DNA of 64,000 nucleotides from Owenia fusiformis (Eukaryota; Annelida; Polychaeta; Sabellida; Oweniidae). A model generated the notes under the pieces. The model had not been told where the DNA came from, did no database searches, and saw nothing but the letters and a program-made list of their open reading frames with translations. Positions 33,661 through 46,289 of this stretch are shown here, piece by piece. The DNA lies in assembly GCA_903813345.2 (NCBI GenBank), contig CAIIXF020000011.1, forward strand, positions 26,960,166 to 27,024,165, in the 5' to 3' direction. The position numbers were made by a program, and so were the translations under genes. Numbering within the stretch: the first letter of the stretch is position 1; every line of letters begins with the position of its first letter.

Positions 33661-36600
33661 CGTTTGAAGTATGTTGTCTACATATTATGTTATCATGATT
33701 AAGTAGTGATATCAACTGCCAATACATATAATTATACCTGATACAGTGACAAATCAACTCAAATTACTCCAAGTTAAGATATGCAATATTAACTTTATTT
33801 CAACGGCATACCAAAACACTTAACTTAAATGTTAACATACGTAATATTTTGTTAATATTTTGGAGTTGTCATTCTGTACATTTGCTAACGTAAAACAATG
33901 AAGGGAAGCATATAAAAATAAAAATCTTGATGATTAATCATCCATAACATGTCATGACATAGAAGAACATGTCAAATCTCCGCAGGAAAAACACGAACTT
34001 GTCTTGTCTGGTATATTTCCCTATAACCAAGGGCATTTCCAGCTTAGGATCAGCTCGATTTATTTCATAACACCAAATTCTTCAACAGAAATAGTTTTGT
34101 ATACGAATTCTTATATAACACAGAAGCCATCTAAATCTCAATAACTCAACGTCAATTCTTTCCTTGTATCTAGACTATCATTTAAATACTTTCACAAATA
34201 AACCAGAGTTTTCAAGTAGCACAATCCAAGTGGATGTAAAACAGCGAAACATAGTTCGGTACACGACTCGTACATCAACTCGGGGATTGTAAATGCTTTG
34301 TAAATGAACTTGAATTCAAAATGCATTGTAACATTCTATTGATAAAAGTTATAATGAGAAGGGCCCAACGCATATTTGAGTTTCTCATGCGTTGCCGTGG
34401 TGCCCTCTAATGTATTCATAAACACCAAACCCAATTTGCAACGAATAGTGGAATTTGAAAATGTTAATATACATGAACAAATATATTTTCTTTATAAAAT
34501 TATACATGGTGACACACTTCTCCTATATATTATTATTGGCTGATGGTAGTTAGATATGACAAGTATATGACTGACCAGTAATTTTCCCATATAGCAAAGA
34601 CAACATTCAACTTAATATAAAAGCTACTTAGCAAACGGCTTAACAGTGTTTTGATATGTGGTCAACCGCTAATAAAGCACTTAAAGCCCGTAATGCTACT
34701 AATGAAATGGACTTGTTTCTAACGTGTAAATAGATATAATGAAATCAAAACCGAAAACAAAACTTGAACAGTACCAAGACAAAGAGAGCAACAATCGAGA
34801 AACCCCAGTATAGTATACAAATATAAGTACGTATATTAAAGAGGAAATAAATCACTTAGTATCCTTAAAGGCCCCATGTAATGTTTGGAAATATATTTTT
34901 ATCAATCATTTACAAATTTTCATGACGTTGTTTTAGAGAATTTGGAAAAAAATGTTTCCCCATTTTTCGATTTTGTAATTTTTTCATACTCAAATATTCC
35001 ACTTTACATGACTTTTGCACAATTACGAAGATTGAAGGATGTACTCTTTCAATAATAAAATGGCATATCGAATGTGTCATTTAAATGTTTTAGCATATCA
35101 AAAAAGTTGCAGCCTAAGTGAAATCATCGTGATGTCATTTAGGGGGCGTTTACCACTTTCATGCATGGATGAGTCAATTTCTCGCTTATTTATCAACCAA
35201 TTTTCTTAATTTCTTATACAAAGGCACGTTGGGATGAGTGCTACATGTAGTTATGCTGCCCGGATTAGAAACACATAAAAATTATAAACAAGAGATCATT
35301 TAAAAAAATGAAGGCTCGTGTGAACGAGATGTTTGCAGTGATGTAATGAATTGTATTGATAAATAGGGATGCTTACTTTTAATCCGAACATTTTGAACTG
35401 ATTAAGATCTTTAAATTGTGAAGGTCTGAGTACTTGGACCTCTTAGCAAACATCCAAACATATCAAAAAGTGAAGATGGGTGAAACTGATTCTCGTTCTC
35501 CGAAGATATATATAAAATAGTTAAATGTTCGGAGTTTTTTAATGCTGTAAATTGTTCGCAATTCTAAATCAAGAAGTCGCTCGTATTTCTGTCGTATTTA
35601 GGAAATCATGTTGCCTTAAATCAGTGCACAGTGTTCATGGTGTTGTTGTAAAATTGCGTAAATGTCGTTTGAAACCCTCTCTAACGCAATTTTATTATAA
35701 ACTAACACCTTAGTGTTAATCTTTTGCTCGAGGAACTCATTTTCATCAATAATTATTAACCCATCAGGTTTTCTACTAGTAAACTAACGTTTAAACCTCA
35801 GTCTAGCATTTTGGTCATCATCCAGAGCATAATGGTATATAACAATGCTATATCTGAGATACTGCACGGGGAAAGAATTTATCCTTATCGACACAGGTCC
35901 TTTCAGCAAAATTCGGAAAGTTTAATTGTGCGATTTCTTGTTTGGGGTAGGGGTATGGGGTACACCATACAGATTGCATCAATGCTTGATTGCATCAATC
36001 CGACGTGAACAAAGTCATATGGGGTATCATTGGAAAGAAGAAAATAGAATAAAAGATCTCAAAAATTTCCTCCGAAGGAAGTTCATTCGACTCGGGACAT
36101 GTGATAATCATAGAAGTATGTATCATGTAATGCCTTGTGTCATTCATCGTTCAAACATAAATAACATTCTAATTAATATAACAAGACTTGTAGTATTCAT
36201 CTGCCCTGGATGATTTGCAAGCTAATATGCTTTAATTAACTATTACTATTGTAACTGCGTAAATAAATACAGGGTGACAAAAAAACGTATGTATATAGAA
36301 TTGTAATACGTTTCAAATATCTACACATGTACATTAAACTGCATATTCTAGATACAAAACTGGAAGCTAAGAAAGCTGAACATTTGATGATGTGCAAACA
36401 CCAATGCTAATCAATGCATCATCCCGGGTGGTTACAAGAACACTGCAAAACAGAAGTCTCACATTCATTATTTAGGTATTGATAGAAAATTACAAATCAG
36501 ATCTGATTCTGTTTGGGGTAACCCTGTTTGTTATAAGATATTGAAATGCAACAAATTAATTGTGAATATTACTTGATTGAAAGCTTTCCTCGTGTATTTG

Positions 36601-37300
36601 ATGTCAAACCCTGGGAAAATGAGGGTTTCAACCAGATCTCTAAATGTTGACGTGGTTGGTAAGACAGCCTGGTAGTAAATCTGATCTATCCCAGGCTCTG
36701 TCGGTACAAGGGGGGGCAATTTTGAAAGCTATTGACAATTAAGTGACAGCATCGTGTATAGTGTTGCAATGTTTACCTTACTTAATTAGAGGCCTAATAG
36801 CTGTACATAATGTCCATCCAGAATAACACTAAAACATTATACTTTTAGATTAAAAACATTTCAATTTATTCAAACATGACTTATACCATGGACATGGATC
36901 TACCTTTTTTAACTGGCTCTAATGTCCGCAATCTTTTTTATAACCATAAATCATTTGGACCCTCCCCTTCAAATCTAGCGCAGAGTGACCTAGATGGTGT
37001 ACATTTTTAGACATTTTGCGATAAATGGTTAGTTTCCTTTAAAAGAAAAAAATATTGGTGCCAAAATTGCAATATTTCCTAAAATAATAATCTATTATCT
37101 TACAAGTAGATCAAGGTGAAGGCTTTTCGAGAACGGTGTCTAGTCAAGGTGAAAGTGGCTTGATATGAAGGACAAACAGTGTAATTTATCTGTGGCGCAA
37201 TCTAGAAAAATAACGAGGCACGAAAATTGTTGTCATCAAGATATTTTCTACTTGCTATAAATGGTATTCTAAGCTAAAATGATTTTGAAAATGATTCTTT
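33661..37300. other. Mostly featureless, with one solitary transposon end
   Basis: AT-rich. At 36270 a TACAGGGTGACAAAAAAACG sequence resembles a CAGGGTG transposon terminus, but I found no matching partner nearby. Reading frames at 35811-36213 are short, overlap in two frames and have no recognisable motif. Confidence 0.4.
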
Positions 37301-37301
37301 A

Positions 37302-38110
37302 GCCCCCCCCCCCCTATCACACCAAACTAGTTCTTACCCGTTCTTGCCAGTCCTACGAAAACGTCGTAAAACGGGCTCAATCAGGCTGTGGTCGGGAAAT
37401 ATGTCTAAAATAATAAGCTACTTTGTTCATAAACAGTCTTCAATACGTCCATCTCATTCGCAGTTCGTTCAGGTCGCACCACGTCGGTGTGCAACGTCGT
37501 ATAACGCGTCCCTTAGTCTAGAAGGTCATCATGACCTGATTACAGAACGGTATGGTCGCCATCGAATTTTGAATCGATTCAAAATTCTAAATCACATTCA
37601 CCGTCCGGGAAAGTCCATGAAGTTAGTAAACAGACCGTAGAACGTTGTAGCTACGTCCATTCTGTTCGCACACAGTTTAAAACCAGATTTGAAGAACGCA
37701 GTGGCAACTTGCTTGTTGTGGTAGCTATATTTTTGCCAACTCGTTGATAAATACATTCTTAATCAGTTTTAACCCGTTTGCAAATAGTTCTACCTCGTTC
37801 TCAATACGGTCCTCAGACAGTTCAATTCCTTGTAAAAACGTCCCTAGTAGGTTTGAAGTATGACGGTTCTGTTCGTAGTACGTCCAGCTCGTCGTTAGTA
37901 AGTTGTCACTCGTTCTAATTGTAGAACGTGACGACCAAGAGAACATTTTGAGCATGTTCTAAGTTCTAGAGGACCTACCCGTTCGAGTACGTTCGATGAA
38001 GTTTGTAAATATACCCCAAACGGTTCTAAGTACGTCCGGTCCGTTCGCACACAGTTGAAGCCCGTTTTCGAGAACGTAATGAGAACTAGTTTGGTGTGAT
38101 AGTAGGGTTA
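37302..38110. mobile_element. 0.8-kb TIR element ending CTATCACACCAAACTAGTTCT
   Basis: The left terminus from 37314 and right terminus ending 38102 (AGAACTAGTTTGGTGTGATAG) are near-perfect inverted repeats. Flanking TTA on both sides (TTAGCCC and AGGGTTA) may be the target duplication. The interior is a string of related short segments rich in ACGTCC, GTTCG and CACACAGTT, i.e. degenerate internal repeats with many CpG. It encodes no protein. A truncated relative lies at 2846-3078. Confidence 0.8.
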
Positions 38111-39005
38111 GTAAATAATTTTCAGTCACATCCTTTTCCAATTGAATATGATGGCTATTCTTAAGTAGAAATTTCCCACCTGTTGCTTTTGGTTACTCTT
38201 TTGGTGGGTTAGGTCTCCTAAAATTAACTTAATTGATTTTCATATTGGAATTATTAACTTTTTCAACTTGCTGACAATCGATTAGGTGTGGAAAAAGTAC
38301 TTCACTTTATTTAGCAACATTAGAATCACCTCTGTGTACTATAAATGTGCTAAAGTTATGTTTGTAATCTGCATAGATTCAAAAGATTTGACATCTCACC
38401 AACAAACTCTCGATAGAAAGTTTGAATTAATGTAACATACATAGACCGCTTACAATACTATTATACAACCCAAAACGTTTACCTTAAACAATCAATCTAA
38501 ACAGTTACCATTAGATTAAATAATAACCATTGTATTATTTTGATATTATGACGTTGTCCCCGGGTTATTTACATAATATAGAAAGCTTGAAGGACTTTCA
38601 CATTCGGTGTCTCTGTTCCAACAGTGACATGTAATAACCGTGTACGTAGAATATGCTTAACAGAATTGTAACTCTTTATTCGATATCCAAACTTAACTGC
38701 GGAGCCCCTCCAAGTGCGATAATATTTAGATTAGGTATACAAGTTTCATTTATTTTTTCAGTCCGCTGACATTGCAGCTTACGCCTTTCCTATACAGTGC
38801 TATGAGGGGTCGATATACTACATGTGAACTATGGTATAGAATACTCAAATCCAATATTACCTATTACACTTGTTAAATGTATAATTTTAACTTGTGATAT
38901 GAAATAATTGATTTGAATGACCGGGCATTGTCTCAGATGTTTTTCCGTGTATTATTCCTTCTAACGTATCCAAGATGTCGACTGTTCTGCAATTGTCCCA
39001 AAACA
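38111..39005. other. No recognisable feature
   Basis: AT-rich sequence without repeats or coding signals that I can identify. Confidence 0.5.
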
Positions 39006-39006
39006 T

Positions 39007-39094
39007 TTAGCCTTGCCCAAAGTCGGTATTGCTACTTATTTGATTATTAAAAACAAGATAAGTAAAAAGAGACCGACTTGGTCAAGGCTGCAAG
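39007..39094. mobile_element. 88-bp near-perfect hairpin
   Basis: GCCTTG.CCAAAGTCGGT is mirrored by ACCGACTTGGTCAAGGC, and inside it TACTTAT pairs with ATAAGTA. The whole unit folds into one stem-loop. It could be a tiny MITE; it has no miRNA identity I recognise. Confidence 0.55.
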
Positions 39095-40093
39095 ACATTA
39101 TATTTTACGCAATGCTTACAGTTTGTTTTACATTGTATGTATTTTGGAATTAGACAAGGTGCATTTTCATCTAGAGGAAATGTGGTAGGCGTTTAGTGTT
39201 AAAAGTGTTCTGACAAGTGTTTCTTATGAAACGTTTTATGCTGAATCCAAAAAACCATGTTGGCAAGCTGAAATATGATTATTTAACCCTTAAAATACCA
39301 TGTTAGTCCCCCTACCCCCAAAATTCACCCCTACCAGGGGGAAAAAATTCGTCAACCTAAAATAACTTTGATTTTATGGTTTTTGTAAGTGAAATACATG
39401 GACATTGTGTAAAATAAACATTTAAAGTATGAATGATACGGATTACACTTAAGAAATTTGAATAAAAGCAAAAAGTATGTACCCCAGGGGGCAAATTTAT
39501 GACCCATTTTTTACTTTTCGTGTCATAACTTTTTTATTAGACAATGATGGATGCTAAAAAAAATCCATGTAAAAGGCTTAATAGCTGGTCTACTAATCCT
39601 GCAAGAATCAAAGTAATTCCTTTGATAATTGCCTTGAAAAAAATTAGTGAATTTAAGAAAAAATGACATTTTAGCTGGGACTGATTTTATGTGTGACTAT
39701 AACTGACCCCTATTGCTTTAACATTCATCCCTCTGTGTTCATATATTTGGCATTTTAGAATAAATCTAAAATATAAAACTTATTTTAGCTAAGTTTTAGG
39801 AAGATTTAAGCTTTCTAGCATGTTCAAATATTAAAAATTCATGAAATATGATGTCTAAAATTGATAAGTTATAGGTATACCCTTGGAAGGCCCCTATAAT
39901 TTCTTATTTATGAACATATTTGTACCAATATTAGTTTTATAGCTTAGACAAATAATGTATGATATATCCTGGCTTGGCTTTCTGGTGGTTTGAACAATCT
40001 TAGGTGTTATCATTGAAAGTTCCTTCTTAAATCATAGGTCTGCAATCAATTAAATTCAAGTATACCATTAGCCTAGTATCATTCTACTGGTAC

Positions 40094-40620
40094 AGGGTGT
40101 CCAAAAACAGGACCGAAGAAAAGTTCATTAACTTTGTCAATCCTGCATATTCTGCCTCAAAACTTCAGAATTATTCAGTTCATTCAATATGAATTTTGTT
40201 GTGAAAGTTTCATGATAATCTGCCTGTGGAGTCAAAAACTACAGCACTTTACAACATATGTACAATGTGGCCACTTCTCCTCTACATGCACAGTCAAATC
40301 TGGCGAAGGAAGTTGTTCAATTGTCCATGGCGTGACTAAAATCTATCTAGAGAAGTAAAACTAGTGTCAGACAAATTCTCATATGTTCTTCAATTTTAAG
40401 TGGATAGCTTCATCAGAAGCTTTGCAATCCATGTTGGTATGTGTAGGAGAGTCATCAACAGCTTCGTTGGCTGGAGTGGTGGCCACATGGGGCATGTGTT
40501 GTAAAATGCTGTAGTTTTTACTTTATAAGCAGATTATCATTAAATGTTCACAACAAAATTCACATTAAATGAAGTAAATAATTCTGAAATATTAAAGCAA
40601 AATATGCAAGATTGACCAAA
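40094..40620. mobile_element. CAGGGTGTCC foldback element inside the left arm
   Basis: It is absent from the matching position of the right arm, which has the uninterrupted sequence (complement of) CTACTGGTATGAGCATAATT. It starts CAGGGTGTCCAAAAACAGG after a TA. Its inner arms (about 40120-40270 and 40488-40615) pair through CAATCCTGCATATT and AAACTACAGCA. The final 30 or so bases at the right, including the CACCCTG end, are missing, with TTGAAC at the junction. Confidence 0.75.
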
Positions 40621-41659
40621 ATAATCAACTTGAACAAGCTATGATTTCATAGATTAGTTTGATGTATGACATATTCCGAGCTGACTCTCTGTTTATTTAA
40701 ACCATCTAAGAGGCTTAATCATTGAAAATCATTACAACTAAAGGTCTAAACAGACAGTATTAAGGTACACTATTAGAATACCCTTATTATTTCCAGGCTT
40801 AGAGTTTATTGGTACCTACTACTGTTTCATAGCTCGGAGGTTTAATACATGATATATCCTGACTAGTTTTTCTGCAGATTTGAACCGATGACAGGTCTAA
40901 TCATTGATTATACTTCATATACTAGGTCTAAAATTGAAGTATTCAATAGAACCCTCTATGAAAATTCAAAAAAAGATTCAAAATGACATTAACCTCAACA
41001 TTAGATCTGAATAAGGATTAAAATCCTTCATAGAGCTGAACAGGGAAGACAAGGCTAACTTCATTCTGGTGTTGATACATGGACCTGGTCCAAATCTTGC
41101 TATACTTCATCCAAGCCCAAAAGAAAGGGAAATTAGGAGCTTCATCTCAATGCATTTCAATGCATGATCCCTTATTTCATGACCACCAAAATTATGGAAG
41201 GTGTGGCACAGTAAACTTAGAGGAAATGCACTAACTATTAGAATATAGTACCTGCTGCAGTTGAGCGAGGATTCTTTCACTGAACTATGTGGTAAAAGGC
41301 TCTACAAATTCAATCAACCAAGTTGATTGACCCCTATGCCAGTATGCTATTGGTTAGAAGGGTGGCAGAATTGTAGGCATAACACAAAGACAATATCTGC
41401 ATTGAACAGATGGGCACCGGGGTATAATCTTAGGTCACACATGGGGAGTCCAAACAAGAATGATGTTTGGACTTGCGTTTTGAGATTCCATAGAGGGGGG
41501 GGGTGGTAATTTGCAAATCAAAACAAGAATCTATGGATATATAAGCACAAATGCCAAAGGGAAGGGTGACTAAAAACATTAAAGAAACCCAACAAGAAAA
41601 GCAAACCGCAAGTGCAAATCTGTCATAAGAAAAGTGGACCCTATATATCCCAAAACCAT

Positions 41660-41860
41660 AATCTAACGTGAAAAGAAACAATGTCTAACATCCCCCTCCC
41701 CCCTCCAATCGAGAACCAATATCACAATCCAGGACCAGAACACCAAGGGACATTTCATTCATACTGAAGTCATTACAATACATGTTGAAGAAAAATTGAA
41801 AAATTGATAGCCAATACTCATAACATCAAAAATAGTTGTAGATACTAGTACTCATAAAAG
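41660..41860 (+). repeat. Leader segment ahead of the central ORF, related to 45770-46010
   Basis: Shares GTGAAAAGAAACAATG, GGACATTTCATTCATACT and AGATACTA-type blocks with 45770-46010, in the same order and orientation. Both lie directly upstream of, or within, transposon-like sequence, so they are probably two copies of one dispersed repeat. Confidence 0.5.
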
Positions 41861-42313
41861 ATGAGTCAGTCTCTGGAAGAAGATAAAATATGTGACATGC
41901 TGCTGAAGTTTGGCATGTTTTCAGAAGATCCATTACTTAATCTCCAAAGTATATGTACAAAAGATGTACTCACAGAAACAATCAACAGGCTTGACAGTTT
42001 GGCCAACAACATCTGGATGTCTTTGTGTCTTAGAGGTTGATACCAACAGGGTCAAATGAAAGACACAACATTTCTTGATCTACTGAGCAAGCACCAACAT
42101 TTTTTAAACTATATGCCTAATCCCAATATAAACGAGCAGAAAGTTGTTAAGGCAGACAGGAATGTTTTGCAGAATCTTATCACTGCATATGAAGCTAACC
42201 ACAGACCTGTGGGCATCAATGGAATCATCAAACATGAGCTGATGTCTTTTCCAATAGCCCTCTCATTGACGAATGAAACATTCAAGCCAACTCAAATGTA
42301 CTCTACTCCTTAA
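41861..42313 (+). pseudogene. Broken repeat-associated ORF in the palindrome centre
   Basis: From the ATG at 41861 one frame runs for 150 codons with a single internal TGA at about 42038. The first part has MSQSLEEDKICDMLLKFG, with a later LNLQSICTKDVLTETINRLD; the second has KDTTFLDLLSKHQHF, VVKADRNVLQNLITAYEA and GIIKHELMSFPIALSLTNET. The KADRxxLQ...AYEAxR...KHELMxxPIAL pattern reminds me of uncharacterised, multi-copy proteins annotated in many aquatic invertebrates, probably mobile-element genes; this is recalled, not searched. The frame around the stop looks shifted, so it is non-functional here and the C-terminal part is lost. Confidence 0.5.
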
Positions 42314-44375
42314 CTGTAATATTTCCAATATATGATCCTTCTTACAAATTAGCATCAATTGCATCTATATCTGAGGATTTGGCTACAGTCTTCAAGGAAG
42401 CAAAACTTCAGCAGTGAAGTGTACTGTGCCCCAACTTGCATACTTTTGGTGGTCATATCTCATGAAAAAGGGGATCATGCATTGAAATACATTGAGACGA
42501 AGCTCCCAATTTCCCTTTCTTTGGGCTATGGTGAAGCGTATCAAGATTTGGACCATGTCCATGTATTACTACCAGAATGAAAAGTAATCCTTGTCTTCCT
42601 TGTTCAGCTCTATGAAGGATTGTAATTCTGATTTACAAGAGTCATCCGAGATCACATCAATCAGTTGCTTTATTTGATTTCCAGATCCAATGTTGGGGTT
42701 AATGTCATTCTGAATCTTTTTTGAATTTCCCATATATGGTCCTATTGGATTTAAATTTCAAAAATTGCTACTCTGCAAAAACTCTCATTAACTGAAACAT
42801 CTCACTAATTCAAAATGTTGTCAAAGTGAGTATACGCCATTTGTCAAGAATTTCTGCCTTAACTCCAAGAGTAACACAGAAAGGTTAATGGGGACAGTGG
42901 GGGGGGGGGATTTTTTAATATGACTTAACATTGTTCAGGGAAGAAAACTCCATAAAATGAAGATTTGTATGAATCATTGGTACTTTTGCTCTCACGTCAT
43001 GCAATTGTCAGGCTGCTTAGAATGAAATTAGCCTTGTCTTCCTAGTTCAGCTCTATGAAGAATTGTAATTCTGATTCAGATCCAGTGTTGAGGTTAATGT
43101 CATTCTGAATCTTTTTTGAATTTATCATAGAGGGTTCTATTGAATACTTCAATTTTAGACCTAGTATATTAAGTATATTCAATGATTAGACCTGTTAGGT
43201 GGTTCAAATCTGCAGAAAAACTAGTCAGAATATGTCATATATCAAACCTCCGAGCTATGAGACAGTAGTAGGTACCAATATACTCTAAGCCTGGAATTAA
43301 TAAGGGTGTTCTAATAGTCTACCTTAATACTGTCTGTTTAGGCCTTTATTTGTAATGGTTTTCAATGATTAAGCCTCTTAGATGATTAAAATCACCAGAA
43401 AGTCAGCTTGGAATATGTCATACATCGAATAACTAATCTATGAAATCATAGCTAGTTCAATTATGCTCATACCAGTAGAATGATACTAATGGTATACATG
43501 AATTTAATCGATTGCAGACCTATGATTTAAGAATGAATTTTCAATGATAACACTTAAAAGATTGTTCAAACCACCAGAAAGCCAAGCCAGGATATATCAT
43601 TCATCATTTCTCTAAGCTAGAAAACTAATATTGGTACAAATATGTTCATAAATAAGAAATTATAAGGGTCTTCCAAGGGTATACGTATAACTGATCAATT
43701 TTAGACATCATATTTCATGAATTTTTAATAGTTGAACATGATAAAAAGCTTAAATCTTCCTAAAACTTTGCTAAAATAAGTTTTATATTTTAGATTTATT
43801 CTAAAATGCTAAATATATGAACACAGAGGGATAAATGTTAAAGCAATAGGGGTCAGTTATAGTCACACATAAAATCAGTCCCAGCTAAAATGTCATTTTT
43901 TCTTAAATTCACTAATTTTTTTCAAGGCAATTATCAAAGGAATTACTTTGATTCTTGCAGGATTAGTAGACCAGGTATTATGCCTTTTACATGGATTTTT
44001 TTAGCATCCATCATTGTCTAATAAAAAAGTTATGACACGAAAAAATGGGTCATAAATTTGCCCCCTGGGGTACCTACTTTTTGCTTTTATTCAAATTTCT
44101 TAGGGGTAATCCGTATCATTCATACTTCAAATGTTTATTTTATACAATGTCTATGTATTTCACTTACAAAAACCATAAAATCAAAGTTATTTTGGGTTGA
44201 AGAATTTTTTCCCCCTGATAGGGGTGAATTTTGGGGGTAGGGGGACTAACATGGTATTTTAAGGGTTAAATAATCATATTTCAGCTTGCCAACATGGTTT
44301 TTTGGATTCAGCATAAAAAGTTACATAAGAAACACTTGTCAGAACACTTTTAACACTAAACGCCTACCACATTTT

Positions 44376-44984
44376 ACAGAGAGACCTTTTGCAGAAAAGC
44401 ACCCGGTCTAAATGCTTTCAGGGTGATAAATATGACCTGTTTTCACATTCGAGGGAAAATGGTGACATGTACAGAATTGGTTCCGATCTAGATTGAAATA
44501 TCAACATAATCGCACCAAAACTCATTTGGTCATCTTTTGAGCAAAAAACTATCGCGCTAAAAGACAAAAATGTTAACAATAACAGTTACATAAAACAAAT
44601 ACAAATAATGTTCGCATTAAATTGTTGTCAATCAGTCAACATTACATAAAGGACTGTGTTTTTATAGAATGTTTGCAATAATTGGTTAAAGAGAAAAACA
44701 GTGTTCAATTCAGTTCACCATATCGATACCAATCCTTAACAAAATACATATTTCATGAGTACTTTAAGAAGATTATTTAATTGATAGGTGCTAGCTATCA
44801 TATACTTGCTAGGTGTGTTAGCTATTATATAATTGCTAACTAGCTACTAGCAAGCTGAGGGGCGCGTGATAGTGCCTGGCTGCAAAATAGAACACTGGCT
44901 CCATCCAGTTTTTAGGTTTATTGTTAATGTAATTGATGAATATTCAGTGTAGTGTACCGCTAGAAAAATTTTCATATTAAATTA
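44376..44984. other. No recognisable feature
   Basis: AT-rich. A GCTAGCTA-like cluster (about 44795-44860) is a short local repeat. No gene is seen. Confidence 0.45.
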
Positions 44985-45105
44985 GGATTTAAGCCTTGGA
45001 CTCAGTGCATTGTGTGCTGAACCATTCCATGCAGATGTTGTTTCCAATGCGTGCATGCAAAGTTTAGGAAACAACATCTGAGTTTAATGAAGCAGCCACA
45101 ATGCC
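44985..45105. mobile_element. MITE fragment related to the one at 59340
   Basis: Shares GGATTTAAGCC, TTGACTC or TGGACTC, GTGCAATG or GTGCATTG and TAGGAAACAAC with 59340-59497. Internally GATGTTGTTTCC pairs with GGAAACAACATC. The right end is not as complete as in the 59340 copy. Confidence 0.5.
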
Positions 45106-46285
45106 TTCAATTCTTTTCACACATTGCAAAATATATTCTACCATGTCATTTAAAATATACCAAAAATCACCAAAAGAACATATTTACAAGGAATTTTTTT
45201 GCAAGGGCAACTTTGCAAAGTATCAATTCATTCAGTTGACGGCTGTTCCGGATTGTGCTCATTCTTCCTCTGAATCTTTTTATTCATGCTCTTGGAAAGA
45301 AAATACAAGAGGTAGGAGTGAGTAGAACAGCCAACTTGACAACAAGATATTTTGGAACTGTTGTTGGATACGACCTTGCATGTGTTATTGATTATTTCAC
45401 ACACTGTTCTATATGTGAAATACTGTGTCTGGATTGGCTTGAGTTGGACACAACTCGCCAAACTATGTGTGAATTGCTTTTTAAAAATTTTAAAAATCTT
45501 GGAACCCTCAAAGTGTCTTAATCTTATTTGTTCAATACTATGAGATCACGCACAAAATGCCTATTACTGCCATGGTGTTTATTAAGAATTTGTAGCCCCA
45601 AAGAACTCTATACCTGGATACCAACTACCCTGGACGTCCTCCTTGGTATCATTTTATCAAAATATTGGAATGTACAAGTGCTAAAGGGAAATGCCCAAAA
45701 ACAGTTACAGCAAGAAAAAATAAAACATCTTAAAGTACAGTCATAAGTAAGACAAACGTCATCTTATTCCAAACAATAATCTATTGTGAAAAGAAACAAT
45801 GCCTAATAACCCCTACACAAATCGCATTCAAATTCCATTATCATAATCCGAGCTGACTGCAACAGCAGCAGAAACATTTCATTCCCGGATTTCATTCATA
45901 CTTAACTCATTAAAAGTCATTTTGAAGAATACATAGTATATATAAAGTAACCAGTACTCATCACAGCAAAAAAAGTTGCAGATACTACAAGTGTCAACAT
46001 CCATCCGCAAAACCGATGTCTTAATCAATAAAACACAATATACCACAATGGTCATCAGGAGAAAACTATGGTTGGTTTTGAGCCCTATTTTTATTCGTTT
46101 TAAAAGTCATACTCTACTTGGTTTGGCCATGACATCCCGAAGTCGTCATTTAATAGCTTGTCAAAGCCCCCCATTAATTTTGGGATTTTTATTTTGATCT
46201 TATATGAGAAGTTCGGATGTCTATGACAACATTGGATTATGAATTTGAATCGACAAACGATCGATCAAAAGCTGGACTTTCCTTT
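45106..46285. pseudogene. Repeat-derived region with short decayed frames
   Basis: Several overlapping + strand frames of 60-90 residues (for example GKKIQEVGVSRTANLTTRYF at about 45290) look like fragments of a former coding sequence, but none carries a motif I can name. The stretch 45770-46010 is a diverged copy of 41660-41860, linking this region to the same repeat family as the palindrome centre. Confidence 0.3.
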
Positions 46286-46289
46286 GCCG

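Larger units (their letters stand above)
39178..44375. mobile_element. 5.2-kb inverted duplication (giant foldback) with decayed central ORF
   Basis: The left arm, about 39178-41220, recurs inverted at about 42405-44375. Matching pairs include ATGTGGTAGGCGTTTAGTGT (outer end), CCATGTTAGTCCCCCTACCC and AATGCATGATCCC (inner end). The arms are nearly collinear but each has its own change: the left has an inserted transposon (40094-40620) and the right a duplicated segment of about 445 bp (42573 and 43024). The 1.2-kb centre holds the broken ORF at 41861-42313. Length and symmetry suggest a transposon with very long TIRs, or a segmental inverted duplication. Confidence 0.85.

Noticed and set aside
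35811-36213. Two overlapping + strand frames with basic residues
   Set aside because: They overlap in different frames, have no recognisable domain, and no splice or poly(A) context.
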